A DNA stretch of 8,503 bases from Candidatus Shapirobacteria bacterium (lineage in GTDB: Bacteria > Patescibacteriota > Microgenomatia > UBA12405 > JAUWLS01). The translations under genes and the position numbers were made by a program. The first letter of the stretch is position 1; every line of letters starts with the position of its first letter. The notes under the pieces were generated by a model, which was given only the letters and a program-made list of their open reading frames with translations, did no database searches and was not told where the DNA came from. Below are positions 1 through 6,044 of the stretch, one piece after another. Location of the stretch: the NCBI GenBank assembly GCA_030667285.1, contig DAOUWE010000018.1, positions 1 through 8,503 on the forward strand, in the 5' to 3' direction.

Positions 1-209
1 ATAAAGGTGATGGTTTTTTTGGAACCGTCTTTCTGAGAAACCTGGGCTTGGCAGGCAGAAGTGTGCTGAGTGATTCCTTTGGTTTCTTTATACCAGGTGC
101 GTGTATTGCGAATTTTGTCTAAAAGAGAAGTTTTTCCGTGGTCAATATGCCCCATGAAAGTGACAATGGGTGGCCGGATATAGTCGGTATTTTTATTTTT
201 TTGAGACAT
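1..209 (-). CDS. infB: Translation initiation factor IF-2, N-terminal part (cut by window edge)
   Basis: IF-2 is the GTPase that brings initiator fMet-tRNA to the 30S ribosome and promotes subunit joining in the cytoplasm. Only the first 69 codons are visible. Translation gives the P-loop GHIDHGKTSLLD at about residues 20-31 (family form GHVDHGKTTLLD) followed by KGITQH at about 44-49, which matches the conserved switch I region of IF-2. The ATG at 207-209 lies only 19 residues before the G1 motif, so the long N-terminal domains of most bacterial IF-2 proteins are absent. The gene follows nusA on the same strand after a 31-bp gap, the usual nusA-infB order, but no ylxR or ylxQ lies between them. 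No Shine-Dalgarno sequence is visible before the ATG. The identity is secure; the C-terminal domains lie outside the window. Confidence 0.95.
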   Translation of the reverse strand, partial: MSQKNKNTDYIRPPIVTFMGHIDHGKTSLLDKIRNTRTWYKETKGITQHTSACQAQVSQKDGSKKTITF

Positions 210-240
210 ATTAGATTTTTTAAAGTTAAGAAATCAGAGT

Positions 241-1341
241 TCATTTTTCTTTTTTAGACTTCTTCGGCTTAGACTTCGGCTTAGACTTCGCCTTAGACTT
301 AGGCTTAGTTTTAGTTTTAGGCTTAGTTTTAGTTTTTTTAGCGGTCTTTTTTATTTCTTCTTCGGAAATTACTCTTATTTCAGTTTCGGTAAGTTGACTT
401 GCAAGTCTGACATTGTCTCCGCCTTCGCCGATAGATAGGGCTAATTGATCTTCGGGAACGGAAACGAGGGTTTCTGTTTTGTCTTTTTTAACAACCTTGG
501 CACCTTCAGCGGGAGACAGACTCTGAGCAACAAAGGTTTCAAAGTCTTGAGAAAAAGGAATAATATCGACTTTTTCCTCGGGAGGAAGCTCTCTAAGAAC
601 GGATTGAACACGAATTCCTTTTTGGCCGACACAGGAACCGACCGGATCCACTCCCGGTTGGTCCGAGGCAACGGCGATTTTAGTGCGATCTCCCGGTAAA
701 CGAGCGATTTTTTTAATTTCCACTGTTTCTGCTGAAACTTCCGGTACTTCTCGACGGAAAAGTTCAACAACTAGTTTGGGGTCAGAACGAGAAACGATTA
801 TGTCTTTCTGGCCGGTTTCCTCGTCTATTTTAATTTCTTTGAGTAAGACGGAAAGTTTTTGAGATTGATGATATTCTTCTTTTCGAACTTGCTCCGCACG
901 AGGCATGATGGCTTCGGCTTTACCGATACCAATAGTTACTTTGTAGTTGTCAGACCGCAGAACTGTACCATTTAGAATGGTTCCGATACGCTCTTTGTAC
1001 TCAGCAATGATAGTATCTTTTTCGCTTTCTCTGATGTGTTGGACGATTACTTGCTTTGCTGTTTGAGCGGCGATACGACCAAATCCGGGAGGAGTAACGT
1101 CTTTTTTATCTTCTCCGTCTACTTCGTAAACCTTGAATTCACCGGTATAAGAATCGAGGTTGACTTCGAATTCTTGTTCTTCGTCAATTTCTTGACCATG
1201 ATCTTTGGCATCACGCTTGTAAGCGGCAACTAAAGCGATCTCGACAGCATTGACGACGCTTTGAGGATCAATGCCTCTTTCTCCTGCGATTTGGGCGACA
1301 GCAGCGGCAAATTCGGTTTTTGGTAATTTTTTGATGTCCAT
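241..1341 (-). CDS. nusA: Transcription termination/antitermination factor NusA
   Basis: NusA binds RNA polymerase and nascent RNA, slows elongation and stimulates intrinsic termination or supports antitermination. The 366-aa product shows the N-terminal polymerase-binding domain (about 1-115, with the typical RIAAQTAKQVIVQHIRE segment at 89-104) and an S1 domain (about 117-185). KH1 follows with the loop VGQKG at 238-242, and KH2 has SIGEGGDNVRLAS at 303-315. In KH2 the usual basic GxxG loop (GRKG-like) is replaced by acidic GEGG, which may weaken RNA contact. After residue 330 comes a 36-residue tail of almost pure Lys/Thr/Ser/Pro in place of any acidic C-terminal repeats. The ATG at 1339-1341 gives the expected family N-terminus. 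The gene is followed by infB, and rimP is not adjacent. It is preceded by its own promoter and a terminator-bearing leader. Confidence 0.97.
   Translation of the reverse strand: MDIKKLPKTEFAAAVAQIAGERGIDPQSVVNAVEIALVAAYKRDAKDHGQEIDEEQEFEVNLDSYTGEFKVYEVDGEDKKDVTPPGFGRIAAQTAKQVIVQHIRESEKDTIIAEYKERIGTILNGTVLRSDNYKVTIGIGKAEAIMPRAEQVRKEEYHQSQKLSVLLKEIKIDEETGQKDIIVSRSDPKLVVELFRREVPEVSAETVEIKKIARLPGDRTKIAVASDQPGVDPVGSCVGQKGIRVQSVLRELPPEEKVDIIPFSQDFETFVAQSLSPAEGAKVVKKDKTETLVSVPEDQLALSIGEGGDNVRLASQLTETEIRVISEEEIKKTAKKTKTKPKTKTKPKSKAKSKPKSKPKKSKKEK
268..339 (-). repeat. Tandem 12-bp and 18-bp repeats encoding the NusA lysine-rich tail
   Basis: On the plus strand there are three consecutive 12-bp units (CTTAGACTTCGG, CTTAGACTTCGC, CTTAGACTTAGG) at 268-303. 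Two 18-bp units starting CTTAGTTTTAG follow at 304-339. All are in frame and encode alternating Lys with Ser, Pro or Thr on the minus strand. The pattern points to expansion by slippage inside the end of nusA, not to an independent element. Confidence 0.85.
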
Positions 1342-1373
1342 ATTTATTTATTTTTATTTTACTTCTTTTTAAC

Positions 1374-1400
1374 AAAAAAGGGGCACTTTTCGGGCCCCTT
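1374..1400 (-). terminator. Intrinsic terminator in the nusA leader (probable attenuator)
   Basis: Read on the minus strand, AAGGGGC (1400-1394) and GCCCCTT (1384-1378) form a 7-bp stem with five G-C pairs and a 9-nt loop, followed by six T (1379-1374). This is a standard intrinsic terminator shape. It lies 32 nt before the nusA ATG and downstream of a candidate minus-strand promoter, so it would stop transcription before nusA. No T tract follows the stem on the plus strand, so the orientation is clear. NusA is known to autoregulate in other bacteria, including by NusA-stimulated termination in a leader in Bacillus subtilis; that role here is inference. Confidence 0.75.
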
Positions 1401-1405
1401 AAATA

Positions 1406-1428
1406 CAGGTCTTTTTTTTATCGACCTG
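1406..1428 (-). promoter_or_regulatory. 5' hairpin of the nusA leader RNA
   Basis: CAGGTC (1428-1423) and GACCTG (1411-1406) on the minus strand can form a 6-bp stem around an A-rich 11-nt loop. It begins where the candidate promoter would start the transcript (about 1427) and lies just before the terminator hairpin. It could stabilise the RNA 5' end or be part of the attenuation switch. I found no convincing alternative pairing with the terminator stem. Confidence 0.5.
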
Positions 1429-1433
1429 GAGGT

Positions 1434-1462
1434 AGTTTAACAGAAGCGGGAAATAGAGGCAA
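1434..1462 (-). promoter_or_regulatory. Candidate promoter of nusA-infB
   Basis: On the minus strand there is a -35 TTGCCT (1462-1457), a 17-bp spacer, and a -10 TAAACT (1439-1434) preceded by TGT, an extended -10 signature. The predicted start near 1427 places both leader hairpins inside the transcript. Each hexamer matches consensus at four of six positions; spacing is ideal. Confidence 0.6.
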
Positions 1463-1477
1463 ACTAAGAAGTTGAGA

Positions 1478-1483
1478 TATAAT
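1478..1483 (+). promoter_or_regulatory. -10 box (TATAAT) of the 154-aa protein gene
   Basis: A perfect TATAAT ends 5 nt before the GTG start at 1489, so the predicted first transcribed base falls on or beside the start codon and the mRNA would be leaderless. No good -35 is seen 16-18 bp upstream. No Shine-Dalgarno sequence precedes the GTG, which agrees with leaderless initiation. Confidence 0.6.
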
Positions 1484-1488
1484 GGGTC

Positions 1489-1953
1489 GTGTCAAAAGAG
1501 GTTGGTGAAAAAGCGATTTATGCTGGTATCGACAGTCAGGGTGATATCACGGTGTATCTAACAACAGAACAATGTGGATTACTTATGGAAGAAGAATTAA
1601 GGGGTCGCTTGGTTAAAATCGAAAAACCAACACAACAGGGAGGGGTTATTTTGATGAGAGACGAAGAAAGAGCGACGGGGCTCCCGGATAGTGGTAGTTT
1701 TATTGCTTTTGGTATAGGAGTTGAGCGCACCGATTATGGTTTTGATCGAGTTGGAGACTTGACCGTGTTTTTAAATAAAGACAGCTACGAGAAATTAATA
1801 GAGGTAGGAGATATCGGAAGAAGATACGGAACTCAGGGTAGTAAGGTGGAGGTGATAAACATTGACTCGGCAGACAGAGTTAATAAGCAAATTCTTGATA
1901 ATTGGAAGTTTTATGTTGGAAACAGAGACGGACTTATAGAAGCGGGTTTATAG
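1489..1953 (+). CDS. Hypothetical protein with an internal duplication
   Basis: I do not recognise this 154-aa protein. It is soluble-looking, with no signal peptide or membrane helix. Two stretches resemble each other: GDITVYLTTEQCGLLMEEEL at about 18-37 and GDLTVFLNKDSYEKLIEVGD at about 89-108. Each is followed by a charged beta-like segment (RGRLVKIE at 38-45; SKVEVINID at 118-126). This suggests two copies of a small beta-alpha-beta unit joined by a glycine-rich linker. A GTG start at 1489 is chosen because a TATAAT box lies just upstream and the frame has no earlier start. The gene stands alone between the nusA leader (divergent) and dnaJ (convergent, 14-bp gap). The reading frame is long, has ordinary codon use and carries a promoter signal, so a real gene is likely. 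Confidence 0.8.
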   Translation: MSKEVGEKAIYAGIDSQGDITVYLTTEQCGLLMEEELRGRLVKIEKPTQQGGVILMRDEERATGLPDSGSFIAFGIGVERTDYGFDRVGDLTVFLNKDSYEKLIEVGDIGRRYGTQGSKVEVINIDSADRVNKQILDNWKFYVGNRDGLIEAGL

Positions 1954-1967
1954 AGCAGAAAAGTTCT

Positions 1968-2828
1968 CTAAAGATTCAATTGTTTGAGGAGGTTTTTTTG
2001 ATGGCGGGTGAGGCGAGTTGGGATTTTAATTTGGAGACGAATATAAAAGTCGCCAACGCCATATCCACGAGGGTTTTTGATTCCTTTACCACGAAGTCTG
2101 ATGAGAGTGTTGGGTTGGGTACCTTTTTTGATTTTGATTTTGATGTCTTTTCCATCCAAGAAAGGAACATTAATGTTGTCTCCCATAATGGCTTGAGCGA
2201 GAGTGAGTGGAATTTCTACAAAAACGTCTTGGCCCTCTCTTTTAAAAGTGTCGTGAGGAAGAACGTCTATATATAGGTACATATCTTGGAAACGAATGCG
2301 CTGACCATCGTCAACGCCGGCGGGGATTTTGATTTTTTTGGCTTTACCACCCTGAAGATTAACTTCTTTTTCGACACCATGAACGGCTTCCATAAAGTCC
2401 AATTCTATTTTGTAGGTAGGAATCCGAGGACCGCGAGAAGCAGCGAATCCCCCACCAAAGAATTGTTCAAAAATGTCGAAAGGATTGCTAAAACCTCCGA
2501 ATGAAAAGTCCGGATCTTGACCACCCCCATTAGCACTAGTATAGGTATAGGTAAAAGGACCTTGGCGATAAGTATTGGTGCCACCCGGTTGCGGTCCGGT
2601 TCTACCCCCCTGAAAAGCGGCGTGGCCAAATTGATCATAGGCTTCTTTCTTCTGAGAGTTAGAAAGGACTTCGTAGGCTTCGTTTATTTCTTTAAACTTT
2701 TCTTCGGCTTCAGGAGTTTTGTTCTTGTCGGGATGCCACTGGAGAGCTTTTTTTCGATAGGCGGATTTGATTTCAGAGGCAGACGTGCCTTTTTGAACTC
2801 CGAGAATCTCGTAAAAATCAGGTTTCAT
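1968..2828 (-). CDS. dnaJ: DnaJ-type co-chaperone without zinc finger (class B Hsp40)
   Basis: Hsp40 delivers unfolded clients to DnaK and stimulates its ATPase. The 286-aa product has a J domain at 1-70 (DFYEILGV at 4-11, HPD at 32-34, AYDQFG at 63-68). A Gly/Phe-rich region follows (about 73-130, including DIFEQFFGGGF at 118-128), then the C-terminal client-binding domains from about 138. The four CxxCxGxG zinc motifs of class A DnaJ are missing: EKEVNLQGGKAKKIKIPAGVDDG runs straight across the place where they would sit. The protein therefore has class B (CbpA-like) architecture, although it occupies the dnaJ position after dnaK. The ATG at 2826-2828 is the family N-terminus. It is 16 bp after the dnaK stop with no clear Shine-Dalgarno sequence, so translation may be coupled to dnaK. 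Confidence 0.95.
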   Translation of the reverse strand: MKPDFYEILGVQKGTSASEIKSAYRKKALQWHPDKNKTPEAEEKFKEINEAYEVLSNSQKKEAYDQFGHAAFQGGRTGPQPGGTNTYRQGPFTYTYTSANGGGQDPDFSFGGFSNPFDIFEQFFGGGFAASRGPRIPTYKIELDFMEAVHGVEKEVNLQGGKAKKIKIPAGVDDGQRIRFQDMYLYIDVLPHDTFKREGQDVFVEIPLTLAQAIMGDNINVPFLDGKDIKIKIKKGTQPNTLIRLRGKGIKNPRGYGVGDFYIRLQIKIPTRLTRHQKNLLKQLNL

Positions 2829-2844
2829 AGTCTGTTAGTTTAAC

Positions 2845-4782
2845 TTATTCTTCGACTACTTCTCCTTCTTCAGCTTTTTCCGTCTCTTTTTTGGCGGTAG
2901 TTTTTGAATCTTTTTTGGCTTTCTCCTTTTTGGGGATAGGGCCACCCTTGGGAGTGGCTTTGGCCTGATCGGCTTGCTGTTGCTGTTGATAAATTGCAGT
3001 GCCGATACTCTGAAGAATTTGGCCCAGAGATTCGTCAGCCTTGGCCCAATCGTCTTTGTTAGAACCTTCTTTGGCGAGGACCTCTTTGGCTTTTTTAACT
3101 TCTTCCTCAAGCTTCTTTTTATCGTCTTCTTTGATCTTGTCTTTTAGATCCTTGAGAGTCTTTTCGGCTGAGAAAATAGTAGTGTCAAGCTTGTTTTTAG
3201 TTTGGGCTCTGACCTTCTTCTCTTCGTCATCCTTAGAGTGTTTTTCGGCATCCTCTTTCATTTTCCCCACTTCTTCTTCAGTGAGATTAGTGGCATTTTG
3301 AATGGATATTTTTTGCTCTTTGCCGGTGGCCTTGTCTTTGGCCGAAACATTCAAGATGCCGTTGCTGTCGATGTCAAAAGTGACTTCGACCTGAGGCATA
3401 CCTCTAGGAGCAGGTGGAATACCGTCTAAAACAAACCTTCCTAAAGACTTGTTGTCAGCGGACATGGGGCGCTCACCCTGAAGAACATGGATTTCGACCT
3501 GAGTTTGGTTGTCAGCGGCAGTAGAGAAAGTCTGAGATTTCTTGGTAGGTACGGTGGTATTTCTCTCGATCAAGGTGGTCCTGACCTGACCCATGGTTTC
3601 GATTCCTAGAGTCAAAGGAGTAACGTCTAAAAGAACAACGTCTTTAACTTCACCGGTTAAAACAGCTCCTTGGACGGCGGCGCCGATGGCCACTACTTCG
3701 TCCGGATTGACTGATTTATTGGGTTCTTTTTTAAAAAGATCTTTGACGATTTGTCTGATCTTGGGCATTCTGGTCTGGCCACCGACCAAGAGGACCTCGT
3801 CAATGTCCTCGGCTTTTAGACCGGCATCTTTGAGACAGGCTTCGACCGGGGAGACTGTTCTCTGAATAAGGTCGTCGGTAAGTTTCTCCAGTTCGGAACG
3901 AGTAAGTTTCATTGTCAAGTGGGCCGGTTGACCATCAGCTTGAGTGATGAAGGGAAGATTGATGTCTGTTTCTTCAGAACTTGATAGTTCAATTTTGGCT
4001 TTTTCAGCGGCTTCTTTGACTCGTTGAAGGGCTTGGGGGTCTTTTGATAAATCAACTCCTTTTTCTTTTTGGAAGGCTTCGACTACCCAATCGATAATCT
4101 TATGGTCAAAATCATCTCCGCCCAAAAATGTATCACCATTAGTAGCTTTAACTTCAAAAACTCCGTCTCCGATTTCAAGAATGGAAATGTCGAATGTGCC
4201 ACCGCCCAAATCATAGACAGCGATATTGCCTGACTTTTTCTGATCCATGCCAAAAGCAAGGGCAGCGGCAGTAGGCTCATTGACTATGCGAGATACTTTA
4301 AGTCCGGCTATTTCACCAGCCTGCTTGGTGGCTTGACGTTGAGAATCATCAAAATAAGCGGGAACGGTAACAACGGCTTCTTCTACTTTTTCACCCAGAT
4401 AAGATTCGGCATCGACTTTGGCTTTTTGGAGAATCTTGGCTGAAATTTCCTGAGGGGTATAGGTTTTACCGGCGACTTCAACGGCGGCAATATTGTCTTT
4501 GCCGGCGACCAGTTTATAAGGAACCATTTTTTGGGTTTTTTCTATTTCCTTGTCTCCCATGCGTCGACCCATGATTCTTTTTACGGAGTAAATGGTGGTT
4601 TCGGGATTTAGAACCATTTGGCGTTTAGCGAGATCTCCGACGAGATTTTTGGTTAACTCAACTACAGAGGGAATAAGATTTCTACCCTCAGCAGTGGGGA
4701 TAACTTTGGGTTTACCGCCCTCCATAACTGCTACGCAAGAATTAGTAGTTCCTAGATCGATTCCGATTATTTTTTTGGACAT
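2845..4782 (-). CDS. dnaK: Chaperone DnaK (Hsp70)
   Basis: DnaK is the ATP-driven cytoplasmic Hsp70 chaperone, working with DnaJ and the exchange factor GrpE. The 645-aa product is full length. It shows Hsp70 signature 1 IGIDLGTTNSCVAV (6-19), signature 2 IAVYDLGGGTFDIS (187-200) and signature 3 LLVGGQTRMPKIR (331-343). The interdomain linker is VVLLDVTPLTLGIET (382-396). The substrate-binding beta domain reaches to about 500, followed by a helical lid and a Gln- and Lys-rich tail ending GEVVEE. The ATG at 4780-4782 gives the canonical N-terminus MSKKIIGIDLG. It is preceded by an A-rich stretch without a Shine-Dalgarno sequence and by a 30-bp palindrome shared with the grpE stop codon. It sits between grpE and dnaJ in the standard order. 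Confidence 0.98.
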   Translation of the reverse strand: MSKKIIGIDLGTTNSCVAVMEGGKPKVIPTAEGRNLIPSVVELTKNLVGDLAKRQMVLNPETTIYSVKRIMGRRMGDKEIEKTQKMVPYKLVAGKDNIAAVEVAGKTYTPQEISAKILQKAKVDAESYLGEKVEEAVVTVPAYFDDSQRQATKQAGEIAGLKVSRIVNEPTAAALAFGMDQKKSGNIAVYDLGGGTFDISILEIGDGVFEVKATNGDTFLGGDDFDHKIIDWVVEAFQKEKGVDLSKDPQALQRVKEAAEKAKIELSSSEETDINLPFITQADGQPAHLTMKLTRSELEKLTDDLIQRTVSPVEACLKDAGLKAEDIDEVLLVGGQTRMPKIRQIVKDLFKKEPNKSVNPDEVVAIGAAVQGAVLTGEVKDVVLLDVTPLTLGIETMGQVRTTLIERNTTVPTKKSQTFSTAADNQTQVEIHVLQGERPMSADNKSLGRFVLDGIPPAPRGMPQVEVTFDIDSNGILNVSAKDKATGKEQKISIQNATNLTEEEVGKMKEDAEKHSKDDEEKKVRAQTKNKLDTTIFSAEKTLKDLKDKIKEDDKKKLEEEVKKAKEVLAKEGSNKDDWAKADESLGQILQSIGTAIYQQQQQADQAKATPKGGPIPKKEKAKKDSKTTAKKETEKAEEGEVVEE

Positions 4783-4820
4783 GTTTTTTTATTAAATTTT
4801 AAAATTTTATTTTTATATGA

Positions 4821-4850
4821 TTAACCATTCAGGTTAACCTGAATGGTTAA
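4821..4850. promoter_or_regulatory. Perfect 30-bp palindrome between grpE and dnaK
   Basis: The left half TTAACCATTCAGGTT is the exact reverse complement of the right half AACCTGAATGGTTAA. The sequence can also be read as copies of GGTTAACC at 4832-4839 and 4845-4852, with a one-mismatch copy (GATTAACC) at 4819-4826. All three are spaced by exactly 13 bp. The grpE stop codon (4847-4849) lies inside it and the dnaK ATG is 38 bp beyond. As RNA it forms a 13-bp stem with a TTAA loop, but no immediate T run follows, so a simple terminator is less likely. It may be an operator for dnaK or an RNA-stability hairpin in the operon transcript. It does not match CIRCE. Confidence 0.75.
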
Positions 4851-5278
4851 CCCGAGCCCACCACGACTTTGACTGGTCGAATGACTTGGCCATTTAAAGT
4901 ATAACCTTTTTGTTGAACTTCTAAAACTAAGTTTTTTTTGCCTTTTTTGACATCGGAACAATCCATGCTCTCGGGATTAAAATCTTGATTTAGAGCTTTG
5001 ATTTCTTCCACGCCCTCAGAGAAAAGAACAGAGAGGAATTGACTCATGGCCATTCTTAAACCTTTGTCTTTCAAATGGTCCTGGGCCCGATCAAAATCAT
5101 CGAGAACTCCTAAAAGCTTATCGACCAGAGAGGCGGTGGCCATTTTATTGATTTGTTCTTTTTGAGTAGTGATTCTCTTTAAAAGATTGTCGTAATCAGC
5201 AAGAGAGCGAGATAGTTTTTCTTTTAAGATTTTACAACTGGGGCAAGATTTTTTTGGTTTTGAGATTTTTTTGGTCAT
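4847..5278 (-). CDS. grpE: Nucleotide exchange factor GrpE
   Basis: GrpE releases ADP from DnaK. The 143-aa product is shorter than most GrpE proteins (often near 190 aa). It keeps the coiled-coil part (SLADYDNLLKRITTQKEQ, 25-42), the dimer four-helix region (LVDKLLGVLDDFDRAQDHL, 51-69) and the C-terminal beta domain (about 98-141, with VLEVQQKGYTLNGQVIRPVKVVV). The usual acidic disordered N-terminus is replaced by a short Lys-rich segment carrying CPSC at 12-15, an unusual CxxC pair at the start of the coil. The ATG at 5276-5278 follows the hrcA stop by 5 bp, so the two are almost certainly co-transcribed. Location in the hrcA-grpE-dnaK-dnaJ order supports the call. Confidence 0.95.
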   Translation of the reverse strand: MTKKISKPKKSCPSCKILKEKLSRSLADYDNLLKRITTQKEQINKMATASLVDKLLGVLDDFDRAQDHLKDKGLRMAMSQFLSVLFSEGVEEIKALNQDFNPESMDCSDVKKGKKNLVLEVQQKGYTLNGQVIRPVKVVVGSG

Positions 5279-5283
5279 GATTT

Positions 5284-6018
5284 TTAAGTAACAGTAACTT
5301 GTCCAACGAGGTTGGCGAAATAATTTACGATGGGAATAACCTTAGAATAACGTTGACGGGCGGGACCAATAACTCCCATAATACCTTTGTAGGGACCTGC
5401 CTCGTAATTTTGATAAATAAAACCACAGGGTTCCAAAAGCTCCATGCCCAAATCTTCACCCAAAAGAAGATGAAAATCTTCTTCAAAAGTGCTTCCTAAA
5501 GATTTTTGAATGAGTTCAAACCAGTAATCAGTCTGATCTAAAAGAGAAAGAAGGGTTTTGGTAACATCAATATCGTAAAATTCCGGTTGTTCTAATAAGT
5601 TGGAAACACCGGTGGTTATTAAGTGTCCTTGATCTGTGGTGGCAATGGCCATAGAGCGAGTACGGAGAGCCAGTTCTTTGGTGGCTTCTCTTAGAAGGTT
5701 GTCGAATTCGGTTCGGTAGTCCCAGATCTTTTCTTTGGCAGTAACTTCATCTTTAACTGACATTTCTTCCGGCTTTAGTAGATTGCGGACATAATACTTA
5801 AGACCGAGAGAGGTGGGAGTACGACCAGAAGAAGAGTGGCTTTTTTTGAGATAACCCATTTGAACAAGGCCGGACATTTCATTTCTAACGGTGGCCGGAG
5901 AAACACCAAGGCTGTATTTCTTTTCTAAGCTTTCACTACCAACCGGCTCGGCTGTTTCAATAAATTCCTCAACAATGCAACGCAGGATCTGAATTTGTCT
6001 TTGAGTTAAATCAGTCAT
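5284..6018 (-). CDS. hrcA: Heat-inducible transcription repressor HrcA
   Basis: HrcA represses heat-shock operons by binding the CIRCE operator and is kept active by chaperonins in the species studied. The 244-aa product starts with a winged helix: LTQRQIQILRCIVEEFIETAEPVGS at 4-28, SPATVRNEMSGLVQMGYL at about 40-57, then SSSGRTPTSLGLKYYV. A GAF-like core follows, ending GPARQRYSKVIPIVNYFANLV. HrcA is commonly near 340 aa, so the middle is shortened. The ATG at 6016-6018 is chosen because the family begins just before LTxRQ and because the promoter and operator end there. An in-frame TTG 36 bp upstream would make the -35 box coding and is unlikely. First gene of the operon; grpE follows after 5 bp. 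Confidence 0.95.
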   Translation of the reverse strand: MTDLTQRQIQILRCIVEEFIETAEPVGSESLEKKYSLGVSPATVRNEMSGLVQMGYLKKSHSSSGRTPTSLGLKYYVRNLLKPEEMSVKDEVTAKEKIWDYRTEFDNLLREATKELALRTRSMAIATTDQGHLITTGVSNLLEQPEFYDIDVTKTLLSLLDQTDYWFELIQKSLGSTFEEDFHLLLGEDLGMELLEPCGFIYQNYEAGPYKGIMGVIGPARQRYSKVIPIVNYFANLVGQVTVT

Positions 6019-6044
6019 TAGCAGTAGTCTAGTCGGACTGCTAA
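6018..6044. promoter_or_regulatory. CIRCE-type HrcA operator (variant)
   Basis: TTAGCAGTA, 9 bp, GACTGCTAA. The known CIRCE consensus is TTAGCACTC-N9-GAGTGCTAA. Length and spacer are exact, and both arms carry the same symmetric change (third base from the inner end, C to G on the top strand), with one extra mismatch in the left arm. It covers the -10 box and most of the spacer of the hrcA promoter and overlaps the first base of the hrcA start codon, a position that would block polymerase when HrcA is bound. Confidence 0.88.

Noticed and set aside
268..339. Tandem short repeats as a CRISPR-like or mobile signal
   Set aside because: Units are 12 and 18 bp, contiguous without spacers, in frame inside nusA, and explained by a Lys-rich protein tail.
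1947..1973. Hairpin between the convergent 154-aa gene and dnaJ (TAGAG...CTCTA)
   Set aside because: Only about five base pairs, A/T-rich, with no T run on either strand; not enough to call a bidirectional terminator.
1902..2276. Plus-strand open frame opposite the end of dnaJ
   Set aside because: It starts inside the 154-aa gene in another frame and runs antisense through the conserved DnaJ C-terminal domain; its sequence is a complement shadow.
2517..2843. Plus-strand open frames opposite dnaJ and dnaK
   Set aside because: Antisense shadows of strongly conserved chaperone genes, with no promoter, ribosome binding site or family resemblance.
4821..4850. Palindrome before dnaK as a second CIRCE element
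   Set aside because: Outer bases TTA/TAA agree, but the arms (TTAACCATTC) share few positions with TTAGCACTC or the local TTAGCAGTC, and the total length is 30 instead of 27 bp.
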